64,000 nucleotides of DNA, taken from Stenogyne calaminthoides (Eukaryota; Streptophyta; Magnoliopsida; Lamiales; Lamiaceae). The position numbers and the translations under genes were made by a program. The first letter of the stretch is position 1; the number at the start of each line of letters is the position of its first letter. The notes under the pieces were generated by a model. It ran no database searches. It had not been told where the DNA came from and saw nothing but the letters and a program-made list of their open reading frames with translations. Positions 12,583-24,642 of this stretch are shown piece after piece. The stretch covers positions 4,808,478 through 4,872,477 of the forward strand of contig JBBCBC010000030.1 of NCBI GenBank assembly GCA_037126765.1, written 5' to 3'.

Positions 12583-12702
12583 ACTGCTGCCCTAGACTCT
12601 TACGAGCCTTATTCTGGTAACGGTTCTGTCATTATTGGCAATGACAATGCTTTAAATATATCACATATTGGTTCTAGTAAATTATCTGCAGATGTTCAGC
12701 TT

Positions 12703-13794
12703 TTGGATATTTTGGTGGTGCCACACGTCACCAAAAATCTTTTATCTATCAGTAAACTAACCTCCGACTTCCCTGTTGATGTTATTTTTTCTAATAAGTT
12801 CTTTGCGATTCAGAACCGAGTGACAAAGCAGATTCTGGTCCAGGGAAGGTGTGATAAAGGTTTATACTTGCTTGATAAGGGGGTTCCGGCTTTGGTGGCA
12901 GCAGTCCGGAATAAAGATTTGAAGGCTAGTTTTGATTTGTGGCATTTAAGCTTGGGGCATGTCCCATCTTCAGTAATTTCTTTATTGAATAAACTTGGTC
13001 ATTTGTCTGTTACTTCAATTTTGCCAAGTCCTAGTATCTGCTCTTCTTGCCAGTTAGCAAAGAGTAAGAAATTATCTTTTGGGTTGAATGATAAACGAGC
13101 TGATAATGTTCTTGATTTAATTCATTGTGATTTGTGGGGTCCTGCACCCGTTTCTACTTCTGATGGCTTTCGTTACTATGTTGCCTTTGTGGATGATTAC
13201 TTTCGTTCTTCATGGATTTATCCCTTACGTGCTAAATCTGAGTTCTTTGATATTCTGGTTCGCTTTCACACATTTGTATGTACTCATTTTTCACGTAAAA
13301 TCAAGGTTTTTCAGAGTGATGGGGGAACGGAATTTGTGAATGCTAAAATTCGAGATTTTATGAATTCAAATAGCATACTTTATCGTTTATCTTGTCCTTA
13401 CACTCCTCAGCAAAATGGTAGGGCTAAACATAAACATCGACATATATCTGAAACTGGTTTATCTATGATGTTTCATGCTAATGCTCCTACTTCTCTTTGG
13501 TTTGATGTGTTTGCAACAACTGTTTTTGTGATCAACAGGCTTCCTTCTTCGGTCTTGCATGACGCGTCTCCATTTCAGCTTTTATTTGGCTACACTCCGA
13601 ACTATGCAAACTTCAAACCATTTGGGTGTCGTGTGTTTCCGTATCTTCGGGATTATGCTGCTAACAAGTTGGAGCCTCGTAGTCGTCCGTGTATTTTTCT
13701 GGGCTACAGTAGCATTTACAAAGGTTTTCATTGCTTTGATCCTATTTCCTCTCGGGTTTTCACTACTTGCCTTGCCCAGTTTGATGAACAGTAG
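12703..13794 (+). pseudogene. copia integrase (catalytic Glu lost)
   Basis: A 363-codon open stretch covering the GAG pre-integrase segment (W-H-x-x-L-x-H...C-x-x-C zinc site) and the rve integrase core. The first Asp is in H-C-D-L-W-G and the second in Q-S-D-G-G-T-E-F. In the third motif, PQQNG is followed by RAKHKHRH where the family has a catalytic Glu (normally A-E-R-K-H); a Lys is there instead. The frame closes at a stop at 13792. Confidence 0.88.
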
Positions 13795-14007
13795 TTCTCC
13801 GTCCACAACTCGAGAATCAGACCTAGACATTTCTACTTTTCTGGATGCCTCGGGTATTTCTCGGTTGTTGCCCAGCCAGTGACGCCTTGTTTCACATCTT
13901 CCCAAATTTCAAAGAACAGAAGCCAAGCACCCATGCCACTTCACTCGCCAACTCTAGATGACCTCGCCGAAAGCGCTTACCACGGTGCCGATTACTAACG
14001 CCAAGAA

Positions 14008-14793
14008 ATGGCACTGCCGAGCGACCTCACCCTTAGCCCCATTTCGCTGCCGAGAAACCAGTCGGCCCTCACAAGCAGACTTGTTGCCCATCCACCAGAG
14101 TCCCAGCCCCATCCGATGATCACGAGGGCCCGAGCTGGGGTCTTCAAGCCTCGCTACCCCGTTGATCTAGCCTCCACAACCCTTTTATCTGCCCTTGTAG
14201 CCACATCTGAGCCTCGTGGTTTCAAGTCTGCTGCCAAACATCCTGAGTGGCTTGCTGCTATGCAGGAAGAGATTGACGTTCTACGTTCGAATCACACATG
14301 GAACTTAGTTCCCCATCCTTCTGGTACTAATATAGTGGGTTCGAAATGGGTTTTCCGTACGAAGTTTCATTCAGATGGGTCCATTGAACGCCATAAAACC
14401 CGTCTTGTTGCTCAGGGCTTTACACGAGATCCCGGTATTGACTTTCATCACACATTCAATCCAGTTGTCAAGGCCGCTACTGTTCAAATTATCCTGGCTC
14501 TTTCGGTTCAGCATAATTGGCCTCTTCATCAGCTTGATGTCAAGAATGCCTTTCTCAATGATGTTCTTGATAAACCGGTGTTCATGGCTCAACCTCCAGG
14601 ATTCGTGGATCCTCGGTTTCCCGATCATGTTTATCGTCTGAAGAAGACATTGTATGGTCTACGTCAAGCACCTCTTGCTTAGTTTTAGAGATTTAGCTCG
14701 TATCTTACTAGTCTTGGCTTTCTTCAGAGTCGGTGTGATTCATCCCCCTTTCATTTTCATCGAGGTACTTCCATTATTTACTTAGTACTTTAT
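14008..14793 (+). pseudogene. copia reverse transcriptase, N-terminal part
   Basis: Encodes the conserved start of the copia RT: W-x-x-A-M-x-x-E-x-x-x-L, then N-H-T-W-N-L-V, G-S-K-W-V-F-R, L-V-A-Q-G-F, and Q-L-D-V-K-N-A-F-L-N with the first catalytic Asp. Two in-frame TAG stops (about 14680 and 14686) break the frame just after L-R-Q-A-P, where the family usually has Trp; one is a probable TGG-to-TAG change. Confidence 0.88.
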
Positions 14794-15764
14794 GTGGACG
14801 ATATTATTATCACAGAGAATGATTCCTCGTTGTTGCAAAATTTTATCTCTCGTATGCATCGTGAATTTGCTATCAAGGATCTTGGCCGTCTCAATTACTT
14901 TCTTGGACTTGAAGTTTCATACACTCCAGATGGTTTATTTGTTGGTCAGGCCAAATATGCACATGATATTCTTGAGCGTGCTGAGTTGTTAGACTCCAAG
15001 CTCGTTTCCACACCTTTGGCAGCAGGGGAGTCTCTTATCAGTGATGGTTCTCCATTCTGCGATCCCACGTTATATAGGTCTCTCATTGGAGCTCTTCAGT
15101 ATTTGATCATCACACGTCCTGATCTTTCTTATGCAGTCAGCTCAGTTAGTCAGTTTCTTCAGTCGCCTACTGATGATCACTTCCTGGCAGTGAAGCACAT
15201 TCTTCGTAATGTTAAGGGCACTTTGCATTTTGGTCTCTCATTCACAAAGCGTCCTGATTCCTCTATCTTGGGCTATTCTGATGCTGATTGGGCTCATTGT
15301 ATAGAGACTTATCGTTCGACATATGGATATTCTATTTTTATTGGGGGAATCTTGTTTCTTGGAGTGCCAAGAAACAACCTACTGTTGCTCGTTCCAGCTG
15401 TGAATCTGAGTACAGTGCTATGGCGAATGCAGCTGCTGAATTAGTTTGGGTGACAAATCTTCTCCTTGAACTTCGGTCCCTTCCTTCATCTCGGCCCACT
15501 CTCTTGTGTGACAACAAGAGTGCCATTTTCTTAAGTCAAAATCCAGTGGCACACAAACGAGCTAAGCACATTGACTTGGATTATCATTTTGTTCGTGAGC
15601 TCATTTCTTCGGGAAAGCTAGCCACTCGTTTCGTGCCTTCTCATCTTCAGCTAGCGGATATCTTCACGAAGAGTTTCCCTCGTCCATCCTTTGAGTTTCT
15701 ACGTTCCAAGCTTTGCGTGTGTCTTCACCCCACGCAACGCTTGACGGGGGATATTAAGGAATGA
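14794..15764 (+). pseudogene. copia RT C-terminus and RNase H (frameshifted)
   Basis: Continues in frame with Y-V-D-D (about 14788-14799), the RT active site. Then come F-L-G-L-E-V and the RNase H entry G-Y-S-D-A-D-W. A frameshift at a run of G residues (about 15343-15348) moves the rest to another frame: S-W-S-A-K-K-Q, S-S-C-E-S-E-Y, C-D-N-K-S-A-I, and A-D-I-F-T-K near the end. The stop is at 15762-15764, inside the 3' LTR boundary. Confidence 0.88.
15741..15751 (+). other. Polypurine tract
   Basis: TTGACGGGGGA immediately precedes the 3' LTR, the expected plus-strand priming site. Confidence 0.75.
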
Positions 15765-15921
15765 TTGACCGAGATTTTTGTAATTAATATTAGTTGATTT
15801 ATTTCCCTGTATATATCCCACGTATTGTGGGCAATCTATTGTATCTCTTGTAATATCACATTATATATAGCAGATCTCTCCATCACCATCATTTAACGGT
15901 GATTTCATATCATTGTTTACA
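15752..15921 (+). repeat. 3' LTR of copia element
   Basis: 170 bp, five substitutions relative to 9315-9484, followed by target duplication AACCC. Confidence 0.93.
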
Positions 15922-15926
15922 AACCC

Positions 15927-16405
15927 ATTGAATTACAAAATTAGGACAAAATGAAAGATGATAATTGCCAGCTTTAATATAGTCACCAAAAGGAGTGATA
16001 TCCACCCCATTCTGAGCATATGCGTCCTTTACCCTCTTAGCGTCAGTTTCAATAATGACGTAATGAAAATCCTTCTCCCGAGCCCAAACAATCGCCTCCT
16101 TAACCCCCACGCTTCGCCTTCATCAACTTTCATGAAACTCCTCTTGCACAGGGATCTAAAGCAATAGCAGACCCTAGCAGGGTCACCAGAAACACCCTCC
16201 CACACCACTTGATTGCGAGCACGCCACATTGCCCAAGTTATCGACATAACCTTTTTCACTTCAGAGTGTTATTAAAATCAGTAACCATTCGGTGAAACAA
16301 CTCGCTATGATTATTTACCTCATAACATATATAATATCTTCCCCCAAAGATTCGCAACCTCCCAACATTTTCTAGCAAACAGACAATCAACAAACAAATG
16401 TCATA
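15927..16405 (-). pseudogene. LINE (non-LTR) remnant: zf-RVT and RNase H-like end
   Basis: On the minus strand, about 16345-16405 encodes H-L-F-V-D-C-x-F-A-x-x-x-W, the zinc-binding segment that follows plant LINE reverse transcriptases. About 16190-16250 encodes W-A-M-W-R-A-R-N-x-x-V-W. About 15930-16110 encodes an RNase H-like stretch with V-K-E-A and I-I-E-T-D-A. Frames differ between the parts, so it is broken. The copia element lies directly against its 3' side, so copia probably inserted into this LINE (inference). Confidence 0.7.
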
Positions 16406-16850
16406 TACGAAAAATATTACTCCTACGTAGTACGATTACAGGAAGGTATAGGGCATGTTTTAGAACTCTAAAACGTGTTGTAGAAGCACTAAGGACCCAC
16501 TTAGTTTAGTATGACTTAAAAATGATAATGAGTATTATTGAGTGGTCAATAAATATGAGTTTATTGATTGTATTTATATTGTTTGGTTAGAAAAAAAAAT
16601 TACTTACTTCTATTCTCATTACAAGTGTATAAAAATTGGCAAGCAGTATTAATAAGAATAATTCTCATTACCTCATTCCAATACCTCCATCATGCGGACC
16701 CATTTTTTAAAGCTAGTAGACATAATTTTTTTTTTAAAATAATGCTTTTAGTATTTTAATTAGTTTGCAAATAGGTACAAAATCTTACTTACTCCGTCCC
16801 ATTATAAATTTTTCATTTTCATATATGAAAAAAAAAACACTCTACTACCA
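16406..16850. other. Intergenic with MITE fragments
   Basis: No gene. From about 16790 a Stowaway-like start (ACTCCGTCCCATTATAA) is cut short by the MULE at 16860. The segment 16450-16760 resembles terminal sequence of hAT/PIF-like MITEs (GGGCATGTTTT), but no pair of ends could be set. Confidence 0.35.
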
Positions 16851-16859
16851 TTATTTTTA

Positions 16860-18416
16860 GAGTGAGTTACTTAGAAGTCCAAAGCCCACCCCAAACATAC
16901 TCCTAAGTCCATCCCATTTTTTAATATTACTCATAGGTCCATAAGACACTACTAAAAGACTAATATACCCTTATTTTTGGTTGTATTGAAGCTGATGGTT
17001 TACGTTCCCCATGCTTTCTCTTACCTAATCCAAATCCTTCACCTTGCTTTCTCTTACCTGATCCAAATCAGTTTTTTTTCACCCCAGATTTCACCCAAAA
17101 TTTGTTAATTTCATCAACAATTAAACTTTGAATATTTGTAAAATTAAAATTCTAACATTACAACTTCTTAATCTTCATGAAAAAAAAATATTAACGTGAA
17201 TATTTCATATTAAAATTACAAAAATTACAAAAGTTTACATATTTAAAATTACAAAAATTAAGAAAATTTGCATATTTTGATCTAAAATCTCATAAATTAA
17301 ATATCTTCGTCTTCATTCCAACATGAACATATTCATCACATACATGAATATGTTCATCCAAAATGGATGAACATATTCATCTTCATCTTCAATTCACTTG
17401 AAAAAATCCAACATCCTACATCCTTCTTCATCACCATCTTCATCCTTATGAATTACCCGAAACTCAGCGTCGAAAATGAACCCAGAAATTAAAAAAAAAT
17501 CCAGAATTGGACGAACTCAGCACCAAATATCCTAAAAACAAACAAAACCAGAAAAAAAAAATCAAATTTCAAAGAAACACATGCTTACTCACAATCAATT
17601 TCATCAAATCGCATCAGATCCAAAATCAGATCTAACAAATTTCATCAAACCGCATCAAATTCAAAAACCCAGCAAAAATTTCAACAGAGCCGCTAATCTT
17701 ACCAGGTAAGACGTCCCCAACTCCGGCGTCCGGCGTGGGCGGAGCTCATGTGAGGCTTAGCGGCGGCGGCACATCTTTTTTTTAGGGTTTCAAGGGCGTT
17801 ACTTCGCGTCGGCGTCGTGGTCTTGGTCGGAGGCCGCGGTGTCGGGGTTAGGGGCTGGAGGTGGTAGAGGAAAAACTAGGGTTTCTTTGGGAAGAAGACG
17901 AAGGGGGGAATTGTGGTTGTGTTTTGGTGGAAGGGGGTAGAGATAGATTTGGGTGTTAGGGGGGGAACGGGGCCTACCCGATTCTGGTTTTGGGTGGATG
18001 GTGGCCCCAGGCGTGGCGTGTGGGCGAGGGTGGGGGTGCGGCGCCCATGGGGAGGGGGGCGATGAATGAATGGTGGAGGTGTGGCGGCGACCATGGGGGG
18101 GGGCCCGCGGCACGGAAAGGGTGGAGGTGTGGGGGCAACGGAGGAGATTAGAGTGGTGGCGCGAAAGAAGATGGCGTCGGAGAAGAAGAGTGGTGGGCGG
18201 CCGCTTCTGGTTGCAAGAGAGAATGTAGATTTTTTAGGGTTGAAGGAGAGTGGACGCAGATTTATTTGAGTGGGGTTTTTGATTTAATGTGTTTTAATTT
18301 GTGGGAGGTTATATTGGTAAAAGTACATACATATTATGGACCTCTTAATAATTATAAAAAAACATGGACTTAAGAGTAATACACCTTCTAGATGTGGACC
18401 TCCTAGTAATTCATTC
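16860..18416. mobile_element. MULE-like element M2 with GC-rich cargo
   Basis: Left end GAGTGAGTTACTTAGAAGTC; reverse complement of the right end GAATGAATTACTAGGAGGTC. Both continue to a second shared CT(C/T)CTAAGTCCAT-like block, giving an imperfect ~50-bp inverted repeat. A 9-bp duplication TTATTTTTA flanks it (16851-16859, 18417-18425). The interior 17690-18260 is strongly GC-rich against an AT-rich background. That looks like captured gene sequence (Pack-MULE behaviour), but no known domain is readable in any frame. No transposase. Confidence 0.8.
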
Positions 18417-19209
18417 TTATTTTTATCCCTTATTTTAACATAATATTATAAAAAAATATCCCTCATTATTCTACCTACTTTTTTCCTTCCCAGCCAAATT
18501 CCAAAAGTATCTTAGCTTTTCAACAAAAATAAGTCAGTATGACCCATATTTTCCTTAGCAACTGATTTTAATTTAGAACGTTTAAAAAAATATTAATTAT
18601 TTTATTAAAAAGGTATTAAATAATTTATCAAAAAGTATTAATTGTTTTATCATAAATTTATGATAATTATTATGCAAAGAAATTCTCTCAAACTTGAAAG
18701 AGAATCAGCTTTACGGAATAATCTCGCCTTCAATTATACAATTGCTCCTCTTTGTCAAGGCCTGCAAAATTCCACTGATAAGCCATAGTCGATGGATCAA
18801 AGAGACCAAAATTGTTGAAGTCTTTTCACTGATGATGAACAAGTTTCAAATGCTGCAAGTGAAATTCCTCCCAAGACTCTCTTTGATCTCTCCCACACTG
18901 AAGGATTATTTGTCAACAAATGATTCAAAGAATCATCAAAATCGAGCAGATTTTTGACACATTTCTCCACATTTGAATTCGTAGACTTTTTCATGAGAGT
19001 CAAGCAGTATGTTGGTAGGTGGACTTTGAATGGTAGTTGGGATTCAGGATAATCATCAAAATTTAAAAAAAGGAACACCATTTAATATTTCAATTTCTGA
19101 TTGATATAGTCATATTAAATATACACACAAATCTATCACGCAATACCTGTGTGGTCGTCAACAGCGGCTACCCCTTTTTCAAAATATTCAAAGGGGGAAG
19201 GCGGAGGAG
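18417..19209. other. Upstream region of the MATE gene
   Basis: 18426-18660 is AT-rich. A coding-like remnant lies on the minus strand at 18797-19081 (listed separately). An ATTAAATATA element at about 19113-19122 could be the core promoter of the MATE gene, but it is weak. The transporter ATG at 19210 has a good plant context (GGAGATGG). Confidence 0.35.
18797..19081 (-). pseudogene. Unidentified coding-like fragment
   Basis: A 94-codon open frame on the minus strand with protein-like composition: D-D-Y-P-E-S-Q-L-P-F-K at the N-terminus, several Leu/Lys segments, and W-E-R-S-K-R-V-L near the middle. I do not recognise a family. There is no visible promoter, and a run of AT follows both ends. 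It may be a fragment of a dead host gene or a chance frame. Confidence 0.25.
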
Positions 19210-22200
19210 ATGGATTCTCGAGGCGGTGCAGCGGCGGCGCCGCTCCTTGAGAGGGAACCGCCGGCGAAGGGGTGGCTGAGCAAGCTAATCGACGTGGAGG
19301 AAGCTAAGGACCAGATTATCTTCGCTCTGCCGATGATTTTGACGAATGTTGCCTACTATTTCATCCCTCTGGTTTCAGTTATGTTCGCCGGTCATCTCGG
19401 AGAGCTCGAGCTCGCTGGCTCGAATCTGGCTAATTCGTGGGCCGTCGTCACCGGTTTCTCTCTCATGGTAACGATCTCTGTTCTCACCTTCACTGTGTGT
19501 GTTGAAATCGTTGATTTCAAAGTTAGTGCCATTTGATTTCTGCTTATTGGGGTCAATTTGTACTGTTTAAACGTCGATGCAATTTGTGAGGATAGACATT
19601 GCTTTCAATTCCGTAGTGTTTGATCCTGAATTTTATGCATCTCTCATTGCGATTTAGTATATTCAGCTGCTATGGAGCAAGTTTCAACCTTGAATTTTAG
19701 CAATCATTCTTCAATAACACGTGAACTTGGTTTCATCTCATATTTGACTAATTTACGAAAGGGGTCAAACAACACCTGTATATATACGATCCGTTTAGGG
19801 TTGTTGGGTAGAATGAATAGAGTTCACGAATCTCGTATGTGTGAACCAGGTTTGTTTTTATCATCATAACAATGTTAGTGTGGACTCCATGTTTCTGGGA
19901 CACAATTTTGATATGTATAATACGAAGAGCAGGGGTCGAAGCATATTGTGATTTGTAATAACATGTTTACCAAATAGTATTTGTATGCATTTTTGGCATG
20001 TAAATTTCGAGACTAGCTATACACAGCCTCTGTCAATTCTAGTTTCCTGAACTTGTGTTAATTTGAACTAAATATCTAGGTGGATGTTGTCTCAAAGACA
20101 GCATTTCTGTGTTCCGAAATTCATAATTATCTTTGCTTAAATATCCATCTAAATCCAAGATTAGTATAATTGGGGACCAGAACAAAGAAGTATTAAGCGT
20201 GTGTTCTGGAGATAATGTGATATAAGATGAGGATGCTGTAGATGAAGAGAACGTAGATCCAAGTCGAGTTTACCAATAATCCCGTTACTAGTATTATAAT
20301 TAAATGGCTATTTTATGAAAGTTAACAACCATTATACAGAATTAGATTGATCTATGTCTTGTTTTGCATCACATGCATTCCTTATCTCCAAGAAGTCATG
20401 ACCTAATTTATGTTTTCGACTTTTGCTCTAGGTTGGCTTGAGCGGTGCTCTAGAGACGTTATGTGGGCAAGGATTTGGTGCAAAAATGTATGGGATGTTG
20501 GGGGTATATCTTCAGGCATCCTGCATTATATCAATCATATTCACCATCTTTGTATCTGTTGTCTGGTGGTTCTCTGACTCCATTCTAATTTTACTACATC
20601 AAGAACCTCAAATAGCAAACTCAGCTGGTCTCTATTTGAAGTATATGATTCCAGGACTATTTGCTTATGGATTCTTGCAAAATATCTTGAGATTTCTTCA
20701 GACACAATCTGTTATAGTGCCGTTGGTTGTGTGCTCGCTTGTCCCTCTTGTGCTGCACGTCGGCATTGCTTACTCTTTGGTCAATTTGACTTCACTCGGA
20801 TTTAAAGGAGCTCCATTAGCCGCTTCACTTTCATTGTGGGTCTCGGTTATCATGCTAGGTATTTATGTGCTCAAGGCTAAGAAATTCGCACATACGTGGG
20901 AGGGATTCAGTTTGGAGTCCACCGGTCATATATTTACGAACTTGAAGCTGGCTTTGCCTTCTGCTGCTATGGTGTGGTGAGTCCTCACATATTGCTCTTC
21001 GCTTGGAAACGATACTACTTTGACTAGATTAACACTTCGGCACACCAGTCATACCGTGCAGCTAATGCAACCAATTTTGACTAAATACTTTTAATCAAGC
21101 TATTATTTTATATTTTTTCACAAATCATAGCTATTAGTTCATGTGTTGAAAAAGTATCAATTCATATAAGAAAAGAATTAGTGGTATACATTGAAAAGGT
21201 ACTAATACTGTTCAGTCTACAAACTAATACTTTCTCTTGTATGAGCCAATTGTTTTCTTCTAATGAACTACTTTTATTTATACATTTCAGTTTTTTTGTG
21301 ACGTCAAATTTGGTCAAAATTGAGTCAAAATTGCACATGCATATAAGTTTTTGCTCTTTGACGCCTGTGTTATCCTTTCATACTTGATTCAGTCTGGAGT
21401 ATTGGGCGTTTGAGATTCTTGTTCTGTTGGCTGGATTGATGCCAAACTCGGAAATCTCTACTTCCCTTTTAGCAATGTGGTAAGTAATCGGTTATGCCAA
21501 ATTTTCATTTTATTTGTACGCATGCCTTCTAATCATCTCAAAACTAAGTATTTCAGTGTGAACACGGAAGCCATAGCCTACATGATTGCATACGGTCTGA
21601 GTGCTGCAGCAAGGTAATAAGACGACACATCCCCCATGTCGAATTCTCTGTTTCTTGCTTATTCTTGCAACTACTAAAAACTTGTTAATTGATCTGTTGT
21701 TGCAGCACGAGGGTGTCTAATGAGTTGGGAGCCGGAAATCCTGACCGTGCAAAGCACGCAATGGGCGTCACTCTAAAGCTAACTGTTTTACTTGCAGTTA
21801 TCGTTGTTGCAGGGCTATCATTTGGTCATAATCTGTGGGCTGGCTCCTTCAGTGACAGCCCCGTTATAATCAGTGCATTTGCTTCAATGACACCCCTTCT
21901 CGTGGCATCCATATCATGCGACTTTGTCCAAGGAATCTTATCAGGTTCGTGCGCTCTCCGTTATTTTCAAGTAACATTGTTGTAAATGGTGATCTTACCA
22001 TCACGGAAGTAATATACCGATATCATCTATATATATATCCATGATATATCCAAGTTTTGTGATATCGATAGTAAGGAGAACGATATTTCCAAATATTCAT
22101 AAATATATATCGATAATATATTGGTGTTTACAGGGGTCGCAAGAGGATGTGGTTGGCAGCATTTGGTCGTGTTTGTTAATTTGGGGACGTTCTACCTCAT

Positions 22201-22483
22201 TGGCATGCCCATCGCTGCTCTTCTTGGATTCAAGTTTGAACTCTACGCCAAGGTCATTCTCTATTTCATTTTATCAGTGCACGTCACTTATATTCTGTTT
22301 CGATATAGGATCGAGCATCGTATTCATACAAATGTGTTGGTGCAGGGGTTATGGATCGGTTTAATAAGTGGTCTTGCTGCACAAATGATCGGGCTTCTGC
22401 TGCTTACAAAGTTCACAAAATGGACAAAAATGGAGCTCTCCCAGCATTCATCTTCCAACATTGCTGAAGCTCATGTCGTGTAA
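19210..22483 (+). CDS. MATE efflux transporter (DETOXIFICATION family)
   Basis: Seven exons: 19210-19467, 20432-20976, 21393-21479, 21557-21613, 21706-21944, 22134-22252, 22346-22483. All junctions are GT...AG and the phases agree, giving 1443 coding bases and about 480 residues, normal for plant MATE proteins. The N-terminus is short and cytosolic, followed by about 12 hydrophobic segments. Family hallmarks are A-G-H-L-G-E-L-E-L-A-G after the first helix, L-E-T-L-C-G-Q near residue 92, L-A-L-P-S-A before the second half, and T-R-V-S-N-E-L-G-A-G-N-P between the later helices. MATE proteins export organic compounds (secondary metabolites, xenobiotics, organic acids) in exchange for H+ or Na+ across plasma or vacuolar membranes. 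Substrate and membrane cannot be told from sequence. The large first intron (964 bp) contains no transposon that I can identify. No disruption is visible, so it is probably functional. Confidence 0.93.
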
Positions 22484-24642
22484 TCATATGAGACGTGGTA
22501 AAAAGAACCAAATATCGGATTACATGGTCAATACTTTACGTGTGATAAAGAGCCAGGAAATTTTCTTTAATTATAATAAAGACAAATGAAAATATAGAGG
22601 ATAATCCCTAGAGTAGGTCTCCTTATACAAGGTGCACCGTGCAGCTAAACTGTGTTTTTCTATATTCAATTTTTTTTATTAAGTTGCATGTTTCAGTAAA
22701 ACTAAATTGTATGTTTTAAAAATGCAACTCACATTTGAGTTGTATGGTGCATCCATATACATAAGATTTTGCATAATCCTTATTCTAACGTGATCCTACG
22801 TTTGGTTTAAGGAAAATTATAAATTTTGTCTTGTAACTAGTTTGTTTTTGGCGGTGGAATTCATTTTTCTTTTTCTGTTCTGTATTTATGGATAATGCTC
22901 AAAATTTTAGTCCAAATTCGTTGAAATTTGAAATTTGGCAGATTCCTGCAAATTTTTGAATGTCCAGTGAGATTCTGATTAGATCAATTGGTGTGTGAGA
23001 TAAATTAATATGTGAGGTAAATTTTATATAAAAGTACATCTCATAACAAAAAAGTTTTCAACCTTACCTGATTCATACGAATTCATGCAAAAGGACGAAA
23101 CAATTCTCATGTTTGGATATCGGAATATTAGTTCGTGTGGAATCGTGGATAAAGAAGACGTCAGATAAAATACAAAGTGTTTCTGCAGGTTTATTTCGTG
23201 TTTCTGTTTGCTTTCCGAAATCGGCGATTCACTTTAAATTCTTTTCAAATATTAAATTTTCAATTAAATATAATCTGAAGTAAATTATCAATGAAAAATT
23301 CGAAAATAAGAAATAGTTCTCAAGTGATGGTCAAATTCACATAAAATCAACACAAACTTACGTGTTCATGCTATAAAATTGATATCATTACATTTATGAA
23401 TTAATATTAATATTTTTATAAATTAATATTTAAATATTTAATGTTATGTATCAATTTAGTATAATGATATCAATTGATAAATATTGTGGTATTAATTTAT
23501 GAGTGACTCTCATGCTTGCCGACAAGACTTCATAGTTCATTTTAGAAGCGTCAACTATACAAAACAAAAACATGCAACTATTCCAAAACGAAGCGTGCAA
23601 CTATGTTATCATATTAACAAATGCACTTTTTCTATGTAAATAAGTCAAGACTTTTCAACATAACAAATCAGACACTTCTAAAATCTTATATGAAATAAGA
23701 CTTCTTTCTGGAGTGCGATTCAAGACCTAAATTTAATTTATAAGTACAACTGTACAAATTTCATATATCTAAATAATGTCATATTTAGATCGATGAAGCA
23801 TGTGCATACGTCATAAGGTGATAAAAAATCACGAGTTTGCTTACGTTTCTGCTATTTAACAGACGTTAATGTGATTTACATAGATATAATACACAGAGCC
23901 TGTAAATTGAGCACAGCCCGATGGGCCGGCCCAGCCAACCCGAAGGTAAGTGTGGGTTGGACTGTAAAATAATAGGCCCAAATTTTATTTGGCCCGACCC
24001 ATGTGGCCATAGACCTAATGGGCTTGTGTCAATTTGGCCCGTGGGCTAATGGGCGGCCCGGTTGGCTCGACATCCTAATTTTTTTAATAAATAATTTGTT
24101 TTTTTTTATTAAGAATCAGACTTTGTATTTTATAAAATTGTGTTTTTGTTGAAGGATTTGATCTAATTGGATATTAATTTAAAATTTATATTTTCAAATA
24201 TAAATTATTAATATGGAGCATTTGAAAATGTATTTTTAAATTATGTGTTTCGATTCAATATAATATTTGTGCGTGAGAAAAATATTCACTTGCCTTCTAT
24301 TATGATATTATCAAGGACTTCAAATGACTATAATAATTTTTTATGCTAATTTTTTTCTTCAAAAAATTAAATTTAGTTCACATATATTTATTTAATAAAA
24401 AGTAAAAATTTGGACATTTGACCGGGCCGACCCGTTGGCCCACTAGCCCATATAAGGATTGATTGAGCTACATTTTTACAGGTCCAGTGAGAATTTGGAC
24501 CGACCCGACCAACCCAAGAATATCAATTGGCTCGATGGGCTGAGCAGGGCAGGGGCCGCCCGACCAGAATTGCCTGCTTTAATAATACATATCCACCCCT
24601 AACAATCATAATATGCATATATAATTAAATAATGACAATGTC
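22484..24642. other. Intergenic, 3' of MATE, with repeats
   Basis: Probable MATE 3' UTR with an AATAAA signal near 22575. 22620-22765 is a MITE of the TGCAC/GTGCA family. 23893-24600 has GC-rich ends full of GGGCCGGCCC / GGGCCGACCC motifs around an AT-rich core, an inverted-repeat element probably of hAT-type MITE origin. No gene is recognisable. Confidence 0.5.
23893..24600. mobile_element. GGCCCG-rich inverted-repeat element
   Basis: Both ends are packed with GGGCC and GACCCGACC motifs in opposite orientation (for example GATGGGCCGGCCCAGCCAAC at 23939 side and GACCCGACCAACCC at 24500 side), separated by about 350 bases of AT-rich sequence. This suggests a foldback or hAT-type MITE. No target duplication was found. 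Confidence 0.45.

Larger units (their letters stand above)
9315..15921 (+). mobile_element. Degenerate Ty1/copia LTR retrotransposon, complete ends
   Basis: Two 170-bp LTRs (9315-9484 and 15752-15921) differ at five positions (about 97% identical) and are flanked by the 5-bp duplication AACCC (9310-9314, 15922-15926). A primer site TGGTATCA follows the 5' LTR and a purine tract TTGACGGGGGA precedes the 3' LTR. Domain order is gag, protease, integrase, reverse transcriptase, RNase H, which defines Ty1/copia. The coding region is dead: a solo LTR interrupts gag, and there are several stops, a frameshift in RNase H and lost catalytic residues. LTR divergence suggests an insertion in the order of a million years ago if a standard plant rate applies (inference). 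Confidence 0.95.

Noticed and set aside
13582..13905. 107-codon open frame on the minus strand in the copia element
   Set aside because: Opposite the integrase frame and without any motif of its own.
17799..18113. Pro/His-rich open frame on the minus strand in M2
   Set aside because: Lies in a GC-rich MULE interior without conserved motifs; stops are rare there simply because of composition.
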